A stretch of 30,869 nucleotides of DNA from an uncultured Campylobacter sp. (GTDB lineage Bacteria; Campylobacterota; Campylobacteria; Campylobacterales; Campylobacteraceae), in the NCBI RefSeq assembly GCF_938045225.1, contig NZ_CALINL010000079.1, positions 1 through 30,869 of the forward strand, read 5' to 3'. Below the pieces are notes generated by a model. That model did no database searches and was not told the origin of the DNA. It was given only the letters and a program-made list of their open reading frames with translations. Positions 8,879 to 16,725 of this stretch are shown in pieces. A program made the translations under genes and the position numbers. The stretch's first letter is position 1, and every line of letters starts with the position of its first letter.

Positions 8879-9805
8879 ATGGCTGAAATTTTAAAAATCG
8901 TAAATTTAAACAAGAAATTTGGAAATTTAGAGGTTTTAAAGGATGTAAATTTAAGCCTTAATGAGGGCGAAATTTTAAGCGTGCTAGGCGATAGCGGCTG
9001 CGGCAAAAGCACGCTTTTGCGTATTATCGCGGGCCTTGAGACGCCAAGCGGCGGGCAAATTTGCGTCAAAGATGGCTGCGGTACCGCGATGATGTTTCAG
9101 AGCTACGCGCTTTTTCCGCATTTAAGCGTTTGTAAAAACGTAGAATTTGCGCTGTGGCGACTACCTAGCGCCGAGCGAGCCAAAAGAAGCGTGCAGCTGC
9201 TGGAGAAATTTAAAATCTCCGAGCTAAAAGACAAAACTCCCGATCAAATTTCGGGCGGTCAAGCACAAAGGACGGCCTTTGCCAGAGCCGTAGCAAACCG
9301 CGAAAAGCTGCTTTTGCTCGACGAACCTTTCGCTAATCTCGATCGCAACCTAAAAAGCGCGCTAAGAGGCGAGCTAAAACAGATGATAAAGGAAAACGGC
9401 ATCAGCGCGGTCATGGTATCGCACGACAAAGAGGATGCCTTTTTGCTAAGCGACAAAATCGCGCTGATAAAAGGCGGTAAGGTTTTGGCTTTCGGCGCGC
9501 CCAGGGAGCTATATTTTCAGCCTGCATCCTACGAAATCGCCTGCTTTTTGGGCGATATGAACCTAGTTAGCCCGCAGGATGCGCAAAGCCTGCCGGCCGA
9601 ATTTAAAACGTGGCTGGAGCAAAGAAACTTTATGTTTCGCCCGGAGCTAATCATAAGCGGCGAAAAATACGAAGCAGAGGTAATAGAAGCCAAGTTTTTA
9701 GGCGCATTTTACGAGCTAAATTTGGACTTTTGCGGGGTCAAATTTAAAGCCGTCGTTAGCTCAAATTTGCAGATTTGCGATAAATTTAAATTTGACCTGG
9801 CTTAA
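8879..9805 (+). CDS. fbpC: Ferric iron ABC transporter ATP-binding protein
   Basis: The ATPase subunit (308 aa) of the FbpABC-type transporter. Walker A is GDSGCGKST at 37-45, the Q-loop lies in MMFQSYALFPH (71-81), the ABC signature is ISGGQ (124-128), Walker B is LLLLDEP (144-150) and the H-loop His is in VSHDKED (about 178). The C-terminal 80 residues form a short TOBE-like extension as in ferric and spermidine transporters. The gene itself is intact although both partners upstream are frameshifted. The start ATG lies 4 bases after the permease stop. It is the last gene of the operon and faces the unknown membrane gene convergently. Confidence 0.9.
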   Translation: MAEILKIVNLNKKFGNLEVLKDVNLSLNEGEILSVLGDSGCGKSTLLRIIAGLETPSGGQICVKDGCGTAMMFQSYALFPHLSVCKNVEFALWRLPSAERAKRSVQLLEKFKISELKDKTPDQISGGQAQRTAFARAVANREKLLLLDEPFANLDRNLKSALRGELKQMIKENGISAVMVSHDKEDAFLLSDKIALIKGGKVLAFGAPRELYFQPASYEIACFLGDMNLVSPQDAQSLPAEFKTWLEQRNFMFRPELIISGEKYEAEVIEAKFLGAFYELNLDFCGVKFKAVVSSNLQICDKFKFDLA

Positions 9806-9882
9806 ATTTGGACGGGCTTAGTATAGTCGCGCAATTTTTTAACGTCTAAAATTGCCTGAAACGCAAATTTGACGAATTTGGC

Positions 9883-10476
9883 TTAGTCTTGATTGCGGTT
9901 TTCGACGTAATCCACTCTCGACCAGGCAAGCACATAGATAAACCCTAACGCCAGGTAGATGCCAAGTACCGCAAGCTCGATAGGGTAGGGATCGCGCAGG
10001 GCTTTGGTTAGTAAAAGCTTTAGCGCCGCAGCGATAAAAGTGCCGATCACGCAAAGCACTGCATAGCCTGAAAATAGGGCGTTATGCGTGACGGCGCCGA
10101 GTTTTAAATTTACCTTTATCCAAAGCAAAAACGCAAGCACCGCCGTGGCGCAAATGACGAAAAATAGGACCTTGTGTGTGCTAGCGGGAGCGTAGTTCGC
10201 GCTAAAGCTTAGCAAAATCATCGCGCTACTGACGGCGATAAAAATGCGGTAAAGCTTAAGCACTCCTCCGCCTGCGAGTTTGTTTACCTTTGATATCGCG
10301 CCGTAAAGGCATATAACGGAGACGAACAACATCGCTACGCGCGCGCTCGTTGCGATATCAAAGAGGCTTTTTGGTAAAACCATCTCTTGCGAGAGCAAAT
10401 TTAAAATAACCAAAATCCCGGACGTCATACCCAGCGCCCTTGCTGTACTTATGCGTCTTATAAAGTTTTCTTGCAC
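9883..10476 (-). CDS. Polytopic membrane protein of unknown function
   Basis: I do not recognise this 197-aa protein. It has about six hydrophobic segments: roughly 15-35, 45-63, 76-95, 103-121, 132-152 and 165-185. There is a short basic N-terminus and a charged C-terminal tail. The likely start is GTG at 10476, with AAAGGCAAAG upstream; an ATG 17 codons in is an alternative. It lies alone between two iron or metal transport operons and is convergent with fbpC. The region before its start carries a 13-bp stem and repeated GTGTAAAATTTT motifs that could regulate it. Confidence 0.7.
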   Translation of the reverse strand: MQENFIRRISTARALGMTSGILVILNLLSQEMVLPKSLFDIATSARVAMLFVSVICLYGAISKVNKLAGGGVLKLYRIFIAVSSAMILLSFSANYAPASTHKVLFFVICATAVLAFLLWIKVNLKLGAVTHNALFSGYAVLCVIGTFIAAALKLLLTKALRDPYPIELAVLGIYLALGFIYVLAWSRVDYVENRNQD

Positions 10477-10851
10477 ACTTTGCCTTTTATTAACTTAATA
10501 AAAATTTTACACAAACAAGCTTAAAATTTTTATTAAATTTGGCTCAAGCAAACGGGTAAAAATCGCGGCGTAAAAATATAAAAAAGCGAAGTTGCGAGCA
10601 GGGAAAAGTATTGTTTGTGTAAAATTTTAGCATGTGAAAAGAAAAATGATTTTGAGACCGTGAACGGGAAAATAGAATTTGTGCTAGGTAAATTTAGGCG
10701 GCTTATGCAGAGTTTATTAAGTATCGCAAAGCTCGCAAACCGCGTAAACAGCGATATAAATTTAAAATCGGCAAATTTCACTCCATGTAAATTTCAAAAA
10801 TACATAAAATTTTACACACAGTGCAAATTCCGCCGATTAAAAGCCCAAAGA
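10477..10851. other. Intergenic region with inverted repeats and no convincing gene
   Basis: No ORF here has coding character on either strand. It holds a perfect 13-bp stem (10496-10508 with 10523-10535) just upstream of the membrane-protein gene. It also holds a perfect 17-bp inverted repeat (10501-10517 and 10612-10628) and a third partial copy of the same GTGTAAAATTTTA motif at 10806-10820. Confidence 0.6.
10501..10628. repeat. 17-bp inverted repeat pair around GTGTAAAATTTT
   Basis: AAAATTTTACACAAACA (10501-10517) is the exact reverse complement of TGTTTGTGTAAAATTTT (10612-10628). A shorter version, AAAATTTTACACACA, is at 10806-10820. The core TGTAAAATTTTACA is itself palindromic, like a dimeric regulator site. 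No known regulator is assigned. Confidence 0.6.
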
Positions 10852-11625
10852 TTATCTCACCTGCGCGCTGAAAATTTGCGTGATGCTGCTTATCTGCTCG
10901 CCATCTATGTCAAATTCCGCCGTTTTCATCCGCACGCGGTAGAGCGCGTTTAAATTTTCCTCGTTTAAAACCTCGGCGCTGAGCCCGTAAACGTAGCTAA
11001 GATCGTCTTTTAAGATGAGCGTCCGGTCCGCCGCCGCAAGGGCATGGTTTGGCTGATGCGTGGTAAAAACGATGCCGGCGCTACTTTTTTGCTTCAAATT
11101 TACGATGAGGCTTAGCACGCGGTCTTGGTTTTTGATATCAAGCGCGCTGGCAGGCTCGTCCAAAAACAGAATTTCGCTTTTGCTCGCGATCGCTCTGGCA
11201 AAGAGCACGAGTTGCTTTTGACCGCCTGAAAGCGAGTCGAAGCGCTTGTTTTTCAGGTGCGAAATTTCAAGGCTCTCAAGCGCGTTTAGGCAGATCTGCA
11301 CGTCGCGCTTGCTCGGCTTTGAAAATAGCGAAATATCGCGCGCACGCCCCATCGCTACGATGTCTTGCACGCTGTAATCAAACGCCACGCTAAAGCTTTG
11401 CGGCAAAAAGCCAAATTTTGCCTGAGTGCAAAGCTGCCCCTCTTTGAGGCCCAAAATTCCCATCATGCACGACATCAGCGTGCTTTTGCCCTGACCGTTT
11501 AGCCCTAAAATCGCTAAAATTTGACCGCGCTCAATCTCAAAGCTCAAATTTCTAAAAAGAAATTTGCCCTCTTCGTAGAAAAATCCCGCGTCTTTGATAG
11601 ATAGCAAACTACCTTCTGTTCGCAT
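10852..11625 (-). CDS. Fec/Btu-type ABC transporter ATP-binding protein
   Basis: An ATPase (257 aa) of the metal-chelate (FecE/FhuC/BtuD) class. Walker A is GLNGQGKST (41-49), the signature LSGGQ (132-136), Walker B ILFLDEP (152-158), and the H-loop is in TTHQPNH. It energises the adjacent FecCD-family permease, whose 3' end it overlaps by 17 bases. AAAAAGGAG is upstream of its ATG. Substrate (ferric siderophore, haem, cobalamin or another metal chelate) cannot be told from sequence. Intact, unlike the binding-protein gene of the same operon. It is the last gene of the operon. Confidence 0.9.
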   Translation of the reverse strand: MRTEGSLLSIKDAGFFYEEGKFLFRNLSFEIERGQILAILGLNGQGKSTLMSCMMGILGLKEGQLCTQAKFGFLPQSFSVAFDYSVQDIVAMGRARDISLFSKPSKRDVQICLNALESLEISHLKNKRFDSLSGGQKQLVLFARAIASKSEILFLDEPASALDIKNQDRVLSLIVNLKQKSSAGIVFTTHQPNHALAAADRTLILKDDLSYVYGLSAEVLNEENLNALYRVRMKTAEFDIDGEQISSITQIFSAQVR

Positions 11626-12586
11626 CGGCGCTCCTTTTTAAGAGGATGGCGAATATCGGGCTACCGATGAGCGCGGAGATGATGCTAAGCGGCACTTCGC
11701 TAGAGCTGATCGAGCGCGATACGTCGTCGATGGCGAGCATAAAAACGGCTCCCGCGACGAAGCAAGCGGGCATGGAGCGCAAGTGGTCGCTGCCAAATAT
11801 CATCCTAGCGACGTGCGGCACCACCAGGCCGATCCAGCCGATGTTTCCGCTGACGCTGACCTGCGCGGCGACTAGCAGCGTGCAGATGACGAGGATGACC
11901 GAGCGCAGCCACACGATGTTTACGCCGAGCACCTTTAGATCGCCGTCTTCGAGGCTGAGTAGGTTAAATCGCCACCGCATCGCGATGAGCGCCGCGACGC
12001 AGGGCACCGAAACGGCGGCGAGCATAACGAGCTTGTCGTAGTCTGCGCGCACGAAGCTGCCAAGCAGCCAGTAGATGATGTTTGGCAGCACGTCTTCGTT
12101 GTCGGCTAGATACTGCACGAGGCTCGTTAGCGCGGCAAACACGCCGTTTATGACGATGCCAGCTAGGATGAGCGAAAAGACGTCGCTGCGCGAGACGAAT
12201 TTGGCGATAAAATAGAGCATAAAAAGCGCCGCGAGCCCGAAAAAGAAGGCAAAGCCCACGATAAAGTAGGAGCCAAAGCCTAGCATGATGCAAAGCGCTC
12301 CGCCAAATGCCGCCGCGGTGCTCACGCCCACGATGTGCGGGCCTACGAGCGGGTTTTTAAACACCGCCTGAAGCGCGAGGCCGCTAAGCGCCAAGACCCC
12401 GCCGCAAAGGCTCGAAAGTAGGGCGCGCGGGATGCGGATATCAAGCACGACGCTTTTTGCCGTTTCATCGGCGGAGGAGCCGAGTAAAATTTTACCCGTC
12501 TCCTCTAGGCTCACAGGATACTGCCCGATGCCAAGCGAAACCGCAAACAGCAGAATCCAGAGCAGCAGCAGGGCGGAAAATTTCAT
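11609..12586 (-). CDS. Fec/Btu-type ABC transporter permease
   Basis: A permease (325 aa) of the FecCD family with about ten membrane helices. Diagnostic stretches are RIPRALLSSLCGGVLALSG (51-69), NPLVGPHIVGVSTAAAFGGA, GNIGWIGLVVPHVAR and the C-terminal EVPLSIISALIGSPIF. Its ATG overlaps the TGA that would end the undamaged binding-protein gene (ATGA at 12583-12586), which marks the original operon structure. It forms the inner-membrane channel with the ATPase downstream. Complete, with no visible lesion. Confidence 0.92.
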   Translation of the reverse strand: MKFSALLLLWILLFAVSLGIGQYPVSLEETGKILLGSSADETAKSVVLDIRIPRALLSSLCGGVLALSGLALQAVFKNPLVGPHIVGVSTAAAFGGALCIMLGFGSYFIVGFAFFFGLAALFMLYFIAKFVSRSDVFSLILAGIVINGVFAALTSLVQYLADNEDVLPNIIYWLLGSFVRADYDKLVMLAAVSVPCVAALIAMRWRFNLLSLEDGDLKVLGVNIVWLRSVILVICTLLVAAQVSVSGNIGWIGLVVPHVARMIFGSDHLRSMPACFVAGAVFMLAIDDVSRSISSSEVPLSIISALIGSPIFAILLKRSADANRR

Positions 12587-13539
12587 TTATAGCTCGTGCG
12601 GTAGAATTTTTGATAAAATTCCTCTACTTTTTTGTTAAATTCCGCCTCGTAAAAGTGCTTCGGATAGAGCTTCATCGCTAGCCACCACTTTGACTGCGCT
12701 TAAATTTGCAAGCTGCGGGTTGGATTTAAGCTCGGCGGGCACCTGCGGGTAGCGATCCTGTACGAAGATCATCTGCGGCGCCCACGCTAAAACTTGCTCT
12801 GCAGATACCTGCTTGTAGCCTTTGATACTCTCTGCTGCGACGTTTTGCGCGCCGGCTCGCATAAACATTATGCCTGTGTATTTACCGCTGCCGTAGGTCG
12901 TGAGGTCTGGGTTTGCCATGTAAATTTTAGGCCTTTTATCGACGATGAAGTCGCTAAATTTGGCCTTTAGCTGCTCTTGCGAGGTTTTGACGAAGCTTAT
13001 TAGTTCGGCGGCTTCCTTCTCGCGGTTTGCGACCTTGCCAAGAAGCTCGATCCCGTCGTAAAAGCCCTCGGTGTAGGCCGCCTCGTCGTCTTTGAAGGTC
13101 GGATTTAGCTTGCCCTTATCGGCGGCGTCGCTGCGCTGAAAGCTAACGGCGACGACTGGGATTTTGAGCTCCGTCATTTTGTCGATGTATTCTTGCGGGA
13201 TGTAGTTCGTGACGATCACGACGCCCGGCTTTAGCAAAGCACCGCCTCGTAGTTGATGACCTTTAGATCGCCCGGTGTCGGCATGTCTTTTAGGCTCGGC
13301 GCTAGGCAAATGTAGTTTTTGCCGAGCGACTTCTCCCACGACTCTTGCACGCCGACGACCTTATCTAGCGCGTTTAGCTCATTTAGCGCGTTTAGGCTTT
13401 GGTGCTGAAGCACGACTATTCGCTTAACTTCGTCTGGTAGCGTGACGTCGCGGCCTAGCTGATCGGTCACGATCCGATCGGCAAAAAGCGAACTAGCGCA
13501 CAGCGCAAGGACTAGCGCGAAAGAGTGAAATTTACTCAT
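12583..13539 (-). pseudogene. Periplasmic metal-chelate binding protein with a frameshift and a C-terminal lesion
   Basis: A TroA/BtuF-fold binding protein for the adjacent FecCD transporter. The N-terminal frame (13539 down to 13231) has a signal peptide (about 1-20, ending SSLFA) and VTDQLGRDVTLPDEVKRIVV, typical of FecB/BtuF proteins. It breaks near 13235-13246, where one missing base (CTTTGC for CTTTTGC) would join it to LKPGVVIVTNYIP. The second frame reads well to NPQLANLSAV and breaks again near 12684-12696. From there another frame continues KWWLAMKLYPKHFYEAEF to a TGA overlapping the permease ATG. The family usually has more residues between these two segments, so a short internal deletion is likely there. 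Confidence 0.82.
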
Positions 13540-13559
13540 GTTTTTCCTTAAGTTTTTAA

Positions 13560-13565
13560 ATTATA
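13560..13565 (-). promoter_or_regulatory. -10 box of the metal-chelate transporter operon
   Basis: TATAAT on the minus strand, 21 bases before the ATG at 13539, with an AAGGA site between. The surrounding 70 bases are very AT-rich (AAATAAATATAAT), so an iron-responsive operator may overlap, but no clear Fur box is visible. Confidence 0.5.
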
Positions 13566-13738
13566 TTTATTTATTGGCTTAAAATTGGTATTTTTAACCC
13601 ATAAATAAATAGTAGTATATTACAAAAACGGTAATGAATTTATTATAAAATTTGAGAGGTGATACTAGTGTCGTTTTCGACAAAATTTAGCAAAACGGCG
13701 AGTATTGCGGCTGTGATAAAATTTGAAGTTTTTAAATT

Positions 13739-13963
13739 TTAGGGCTGCGCTAGAGCGATATTTTTGATCCTAGCCCAAGCCGCTAGTTCGCAAAGCGGGA
13801 TCAAGATCGCTATCGTAAGTAACGCATATGGAGATACCAAACCGTTAAGTGACGAAATATCTATAAACTGAAGCGCTATGCCCATAAAAGCCAAACCGGC
13901 GCAGAAGTAGAAAAATTTACTCTGCGTATCTTTGCCAAGCAGGTAATACGACGCGCCAAGCAT
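13739..13963 (-). CDS. Small membrane protein of unknown function, possible 5'-damaged gene
   Basis: From the only ATG this gives 74 aa with two hydrophobic segments and the end ARIKNIALAQP. The open frame continues upstream without a stop to 14071, and that extension also reads like protein, with GAPLTIFLTIDSILTIYFWL just before the ATG. The ATG therefore falls inside a predicted helix. No ATG, GTG or TTG exists in the extension. This suggests a longer ancestral protein with a lost start or a nearby frameshift. I do not recognise the family. Confidence 0.45.
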   Translation of the reverse strand: MLGASYYLLGKDTQSKFFYFCAGLAFMGIALQFIDISSLNGLVSPYALLTIAILIPLCELAAWARIKNIALAQP

Positions 13964-14088
13964 AAGCCAAAAGTAGATAGTTAGAATAGAGTCTATGGTA
14001 AGAAATATAGTAAGGGGCGCACCTTGCTTATTTAAAAAATATTTGCGACTGCTTTGATTATAGAATAAGCATTATCTACAAAAGAGCC

Positions 14089-14367
14089 TCAAATCTGCGC
14101 CGCGGCATACTCTACCGCGCTAAAACCGACTTGACTTACCGAATATAATGCCATAGATAGCCATAAAATCGCTAGTAGCGCCGCCGTGACTAGCGCGGAG
14201 AAGGTTTTGGTAAAAAGTTTGCTTGCGCAGAGTTTGGAAATTTGTCTAGCGGCAAGAAGCCTAAAAATCATCGACGCAAGAAAGACAAGGCAAATAAAAA
14301 ATACGGCGGTCAAAAATCCAGCTAGCGAGACGCGGCTGCAAAATTCGCATAAAGCCCAAATGGACAT
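14089..14367 (-). CDS. Small membrane protein of unknown function, possible 5'-damaged gene
   Basis: From ATG 14367 this is a 92-aa protein with about three hydrophobic segments (roughly 10-35, 55-78 and the last 15). The frame stays open upstream to 14460. That extension again looks coding (KIDQQPLAEIKFHGIASNIL) but holds no standard start codon. A weak AGGCGG lies upstream of the ATG. It sits just downstream of the rpoD terminator and upstream of a similar start-less membrane ORF, so the pair may be remnants of one locus. No family recognised. Confidence 0.45.
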   Translation of the reverse strand: MSIWALCEFCSRVSLAGFLTAVFFICLVFLASMIFRLLAARQISKLCASKLFTKTFSALVTAALLAILWLSMALYSVSQVGFSAVEYAAAQI

Positions 14368-14504
14368 ACAGCCGCCTATCAGTAAAATATTAGAAGCTAT
14401 GCCGTGGAATTTTATCTCGGCCAGGGGTTGCTGATCTATCTTTGCGCCTTTGGATTTTCTTTAAATTTGGTAGTTAGTTTTATTTGCTGATCGGCTATAA
14501 AAGG

Positions 14505-14524
14505 GAGGGCTAAATTTAGCCCTC
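14505..14524 (-). terminator. rpoD terminator hairpin containing the stop codon
   Basis: GAGGGCTAAATTTAGCCCTC is a perfect 20-base palindrome. The rpoD TAA stop lies inside it, and in the rpoD direction it is followed by CCTTTTATAG, a short U-rich tail. Hairpin and tail fit an intrinsic terminator placed directly on the last codons. Confidence 0.7.
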
Positions 14525-16399
14525 GATGTAGTTTTTGAGTTTTCTACCGACTTTTGGGTGCTTTAGTTTTTTGATAGCAGAGCTTTCGATCTGGCGGACG
14601 CGCTCGCGTGTTACGTTTAGCTCTTTGCCGATCTCTTCTAGCGTGCGGTCGCTCTCGTCGTCGAGCAGACCAAATCTCATCCTGATGACGGCTTTTTCGC
14701 GCTCGTTTAGCTGATCCAGGACTTCGTCTATCTGCTCTTTTAGGTCGTTTTTTAGGATGTGATCCATAGGGCTTAGAGAGCTTCTATCCTCGACAAAATC
14801 TCCAAATTTGCCGTCTTCTTCGTTTGCGATCGGAGCTTCAAGGCTGATAGGCTCTTTTGTGATCTTGATCACCTGTTTTACCTTATCGACGCTTAGTCCG
14901 ACCTCTTTTGCGATGACGCTTACGTCAGGCTCTTTTCCCTCTTCTTGGAGGTATTTGCGGTTGATTTTGTTGATACGGTTTATCGTTTCTATCATATGGA
15001 TAGGTATACGTATAGTACGGGCCTGATCGGCGATAGCACGGCTAATAGCCTGACGTATCCACCACGTCGCATAGGTCGAAAATTTATACCCCTTTTTATA
15101 TTCAAATTTATCGACCGCTTTCATTAGCCCGATGTTACCCTCTTGAATCAAGTCTAAAAACGGCAAACCGCGGTTCGTGTAGCGCTTGGCGATGCTTACG
15201 ACTAGGCGTAAATTTGATTTTGCCATCCTGGCTTTTGCTTCGTCGGATATCTTTTTGCCGCGTTTGATCTGCTCTAAAATTTCCTTTAAAAGTATCGGAT
15301 CGAGGTTAAATCCGCTCTTGCTCGCTTCCTTGGTCGCAAATAGCTTTTTGATCTCCACGTAGGTTGATACCATCGTAGCCTCGGGTACTCGCGCGATTAT
15401 ATCTTCTTTGCTGAGCTTTATGATATCTTTTAGGATGGATTTGTGATTTTTCTTTAGCTCGTCGCTAAACATAGGTAGCTTATACTCGAGTCTTTTTAGC
15501 TCTTTGTCAAATTCATCATCGCTCTTTAGCGCAGTTTCCATCGACTTTACGATCTCGGTTATGAGCTTGCTAGTAGGGCCTAGATCCATTAGCTTGTCTT
15601 TTAAAATTTTCTTTTTAAACGCAAGCGTTATCTTTGCTAAAAACTCATCATCGGTCTCTACTTCGTTTTGTTTATTTGCAGTTTTTAGCCACTCTTTTTT
15701 GGCCTTTTCGAGCGCTTTAAAACTCTCGATTACTTTTTCGGCTCGTTTATCATCTTTTTTATTGTGTTTTTTAGGCTTGGCTTCTTTTTCCTCGCTCTCA
15801 TCGCCTTCGTCCTCTATCTCTTCGTTTTCTTCCTCTTCTTCGGCTTCTTCGCTACCTTCCTCGCCCTCGTCGTCGAAGCTTCTAAAAAGCTCTTTTACGC
15901 GGCGTTCGCGGTTGATGAGCGGTTCTTTGTAGTCAAGGATAAAGTCGATAAGGTATGGCACCGAGCAAAATGCGTCGATGATGATATCTTCGCCAAGTTC
16001 GATTTTTTTGCTGATTTCTACTTCTTCTTCTTTGGTTAGTAGCGCGATTTGACCCATTTCGCGCAGATACATACGCACGGGACTGTCCGAGCGCGACCAC
16101 TCGAGCAGATCGGTTTCGCTGGCGAGGTCAAATTCTTCCTCTAGATTGTCGTCGGCTAGTTTGGCCAGCTCCTCGCGACGCTTTTTAGCATCTTCGATAT
16201 TGCGCATTTTAGCGATTTCAGCTGAGGTTATGAGCTGGACTTTATTTTCTTTCGCTAGCGACTCTATTTTTTTTGCTATCGCTGCGGTCGGCGCTTTGTC
16301 TAGGAATTTAACTAGTTTTTCGTAAGTGATATAGCCTTTGGCATTTTCTTTGAAAAGCTCTTCTATGAGCGACAATGCCTCTTTTTTTGCGGTACTCAT
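14516..16399 (-). CDS. rpoD: RNA polymerase housekeeping sigma factor (sigma-70)
   Basis: The protein has 627 aa from ATG 16399, chosen because AGAAGGA precedes it and a TATAAT -10 box (16431-16436) would lie inside the longer TTG-started frame that reaches 16441. Region 1.1 is at the N-terminus. An acidic, low-complexity linker (about 176-207, mostly Glu and Asp) is followed by a lysine-rich patch. Region 2 includes AKSNLRLVVSIAKRY and STYATWWIRQAI; region 4.2 has VTRERVRQIE near the end. It directs RNA polymerase to housekeeping promoters. Monocistronic, with its own terminator hairpin. Confidence 0.96.
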   Translation of the reverse strand: MSTAKKEALSLIEELFKENAKGYITYEKLVKFLDKAPTAAIAKKIESLAKENKVQLITSAEIAKMRNIEDAKKRREELAKLADDNLEEEFDLASETDLLEWSRSDSPVRMYLREMGQIALLTKEEEVEISKKIELGEDIIIDAFCSVPYLIDFILDYKEPLINRERRVKELFRSFDDEGEEGSEEAEEEEENEEIEDEGDESEEKEAKPKKHNKKDDKRAEKVIESFKALEKAKKEWLKTANKQNEVETDDEFLAKITLAFKKKILKDKLMDLGPTSKLITEIVKSMETALKSDDEFDKELKRLEYKLPMFSDELKKNHKSILKDIIKLSKEDIIARVPEATMVSTYVEIKKLFATKEASKSGFNLDPILLKEILEQIKRGKKISDEAKARMAKSNLRLVVSIAKRYTNRGLPFLDLIQEGNIGLMKAVDKFEYKKGYKFSTYATWWIRQAISRAIADQARTIRIPIHMIETINRINKINRKYLQEEGKEPDVSVIAKEVGLSVDKVKQVIKITKEPISLEAPIANEEDGKFGDFVEDRSSLSPMDHILKNDLKEQIDEVLDQLNEREKAVIRMRFGLLDDESDRTLEEIGKELNVTRERVRQIESSAIKKLKHPKVGRKLKNYIEG

Positions 16400-16430
16400 T
16401 CGGGATTCCTTCTTTTTGTAGAAAACGAGG

Positions 16431-16436
16431 ATTATA
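16431..16436 (-). promoter_or_regulatory. -10 box of rpoD
   Basis: TATAAT preceded by GGG on the minus strand, 31 bases before the rpoD ATG at 16399 and followed by AGAAGGA. It also rules out the longer reading frame as the true start. Confidence 0.6.
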
Positions 16437-16596
16437 CCCAAACTTTTTTAAATATTAATAAAAATACGATTATTCGGGCATTTTTACATAGGCTAAATTT
16501 GCTGAAAATTTTATTAAATTTAAGTTGGAACGAAAGTTGCTAATGTTGTCAGAAAAATGCGATAAATCGCGTCAAATTTGTAAAAATAAAACAATG

Positions 16597-16719
16597 AGGC
16601 GAAGTATCGTGAGGTGGATTTGAATGTCGTGAAGCCAAAATTTTGCGTAGGCTAGGCGGAGTGGTCTGCCGAGCTAAATTTTAGCCAGCTCCGCAAAAAG
16701 CGCTCAAAAGACAAGCCGC
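16597..16719 (-). repeat. Stop-associated 120-bp repeat, copy A
   Basis: In the direction of leuC it starts 6 bases after the leuC stop with GCGGCTTGTCTTTT (16706-16719 on the plus strand). It has the core GCTCGGCAGACCACTCCGCC and ends with CTCACGATACTTCGCCT. It shares its core closely with copy B and its end with copy D. It lies between leuC and the rpoD promoter; nothing else is seen in 16440-16596. Confidence 0.75.
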
Positions 16720-16725
16720 CAAATT

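Noticed and set aside
10533..10781. 82-codon minus-strand frame
   Set aside because: Same spacer, rich in Phe and Ser from AT-rich DNA, no ribosome binding site.
10615..10953. 112-codon plus-strand frame
   Set aside because: It lies in the inverted-repeat spacer and runs into the ATPase gene on the other strand; low-complexity Lys, Phe and Arg content, no family.
16400..16441. Longer TTG-started rpoD
   Set aside because: The extension contains the TATAAT promoter box; ATG 16399 has AGAAGGA and the expected N-terminus.
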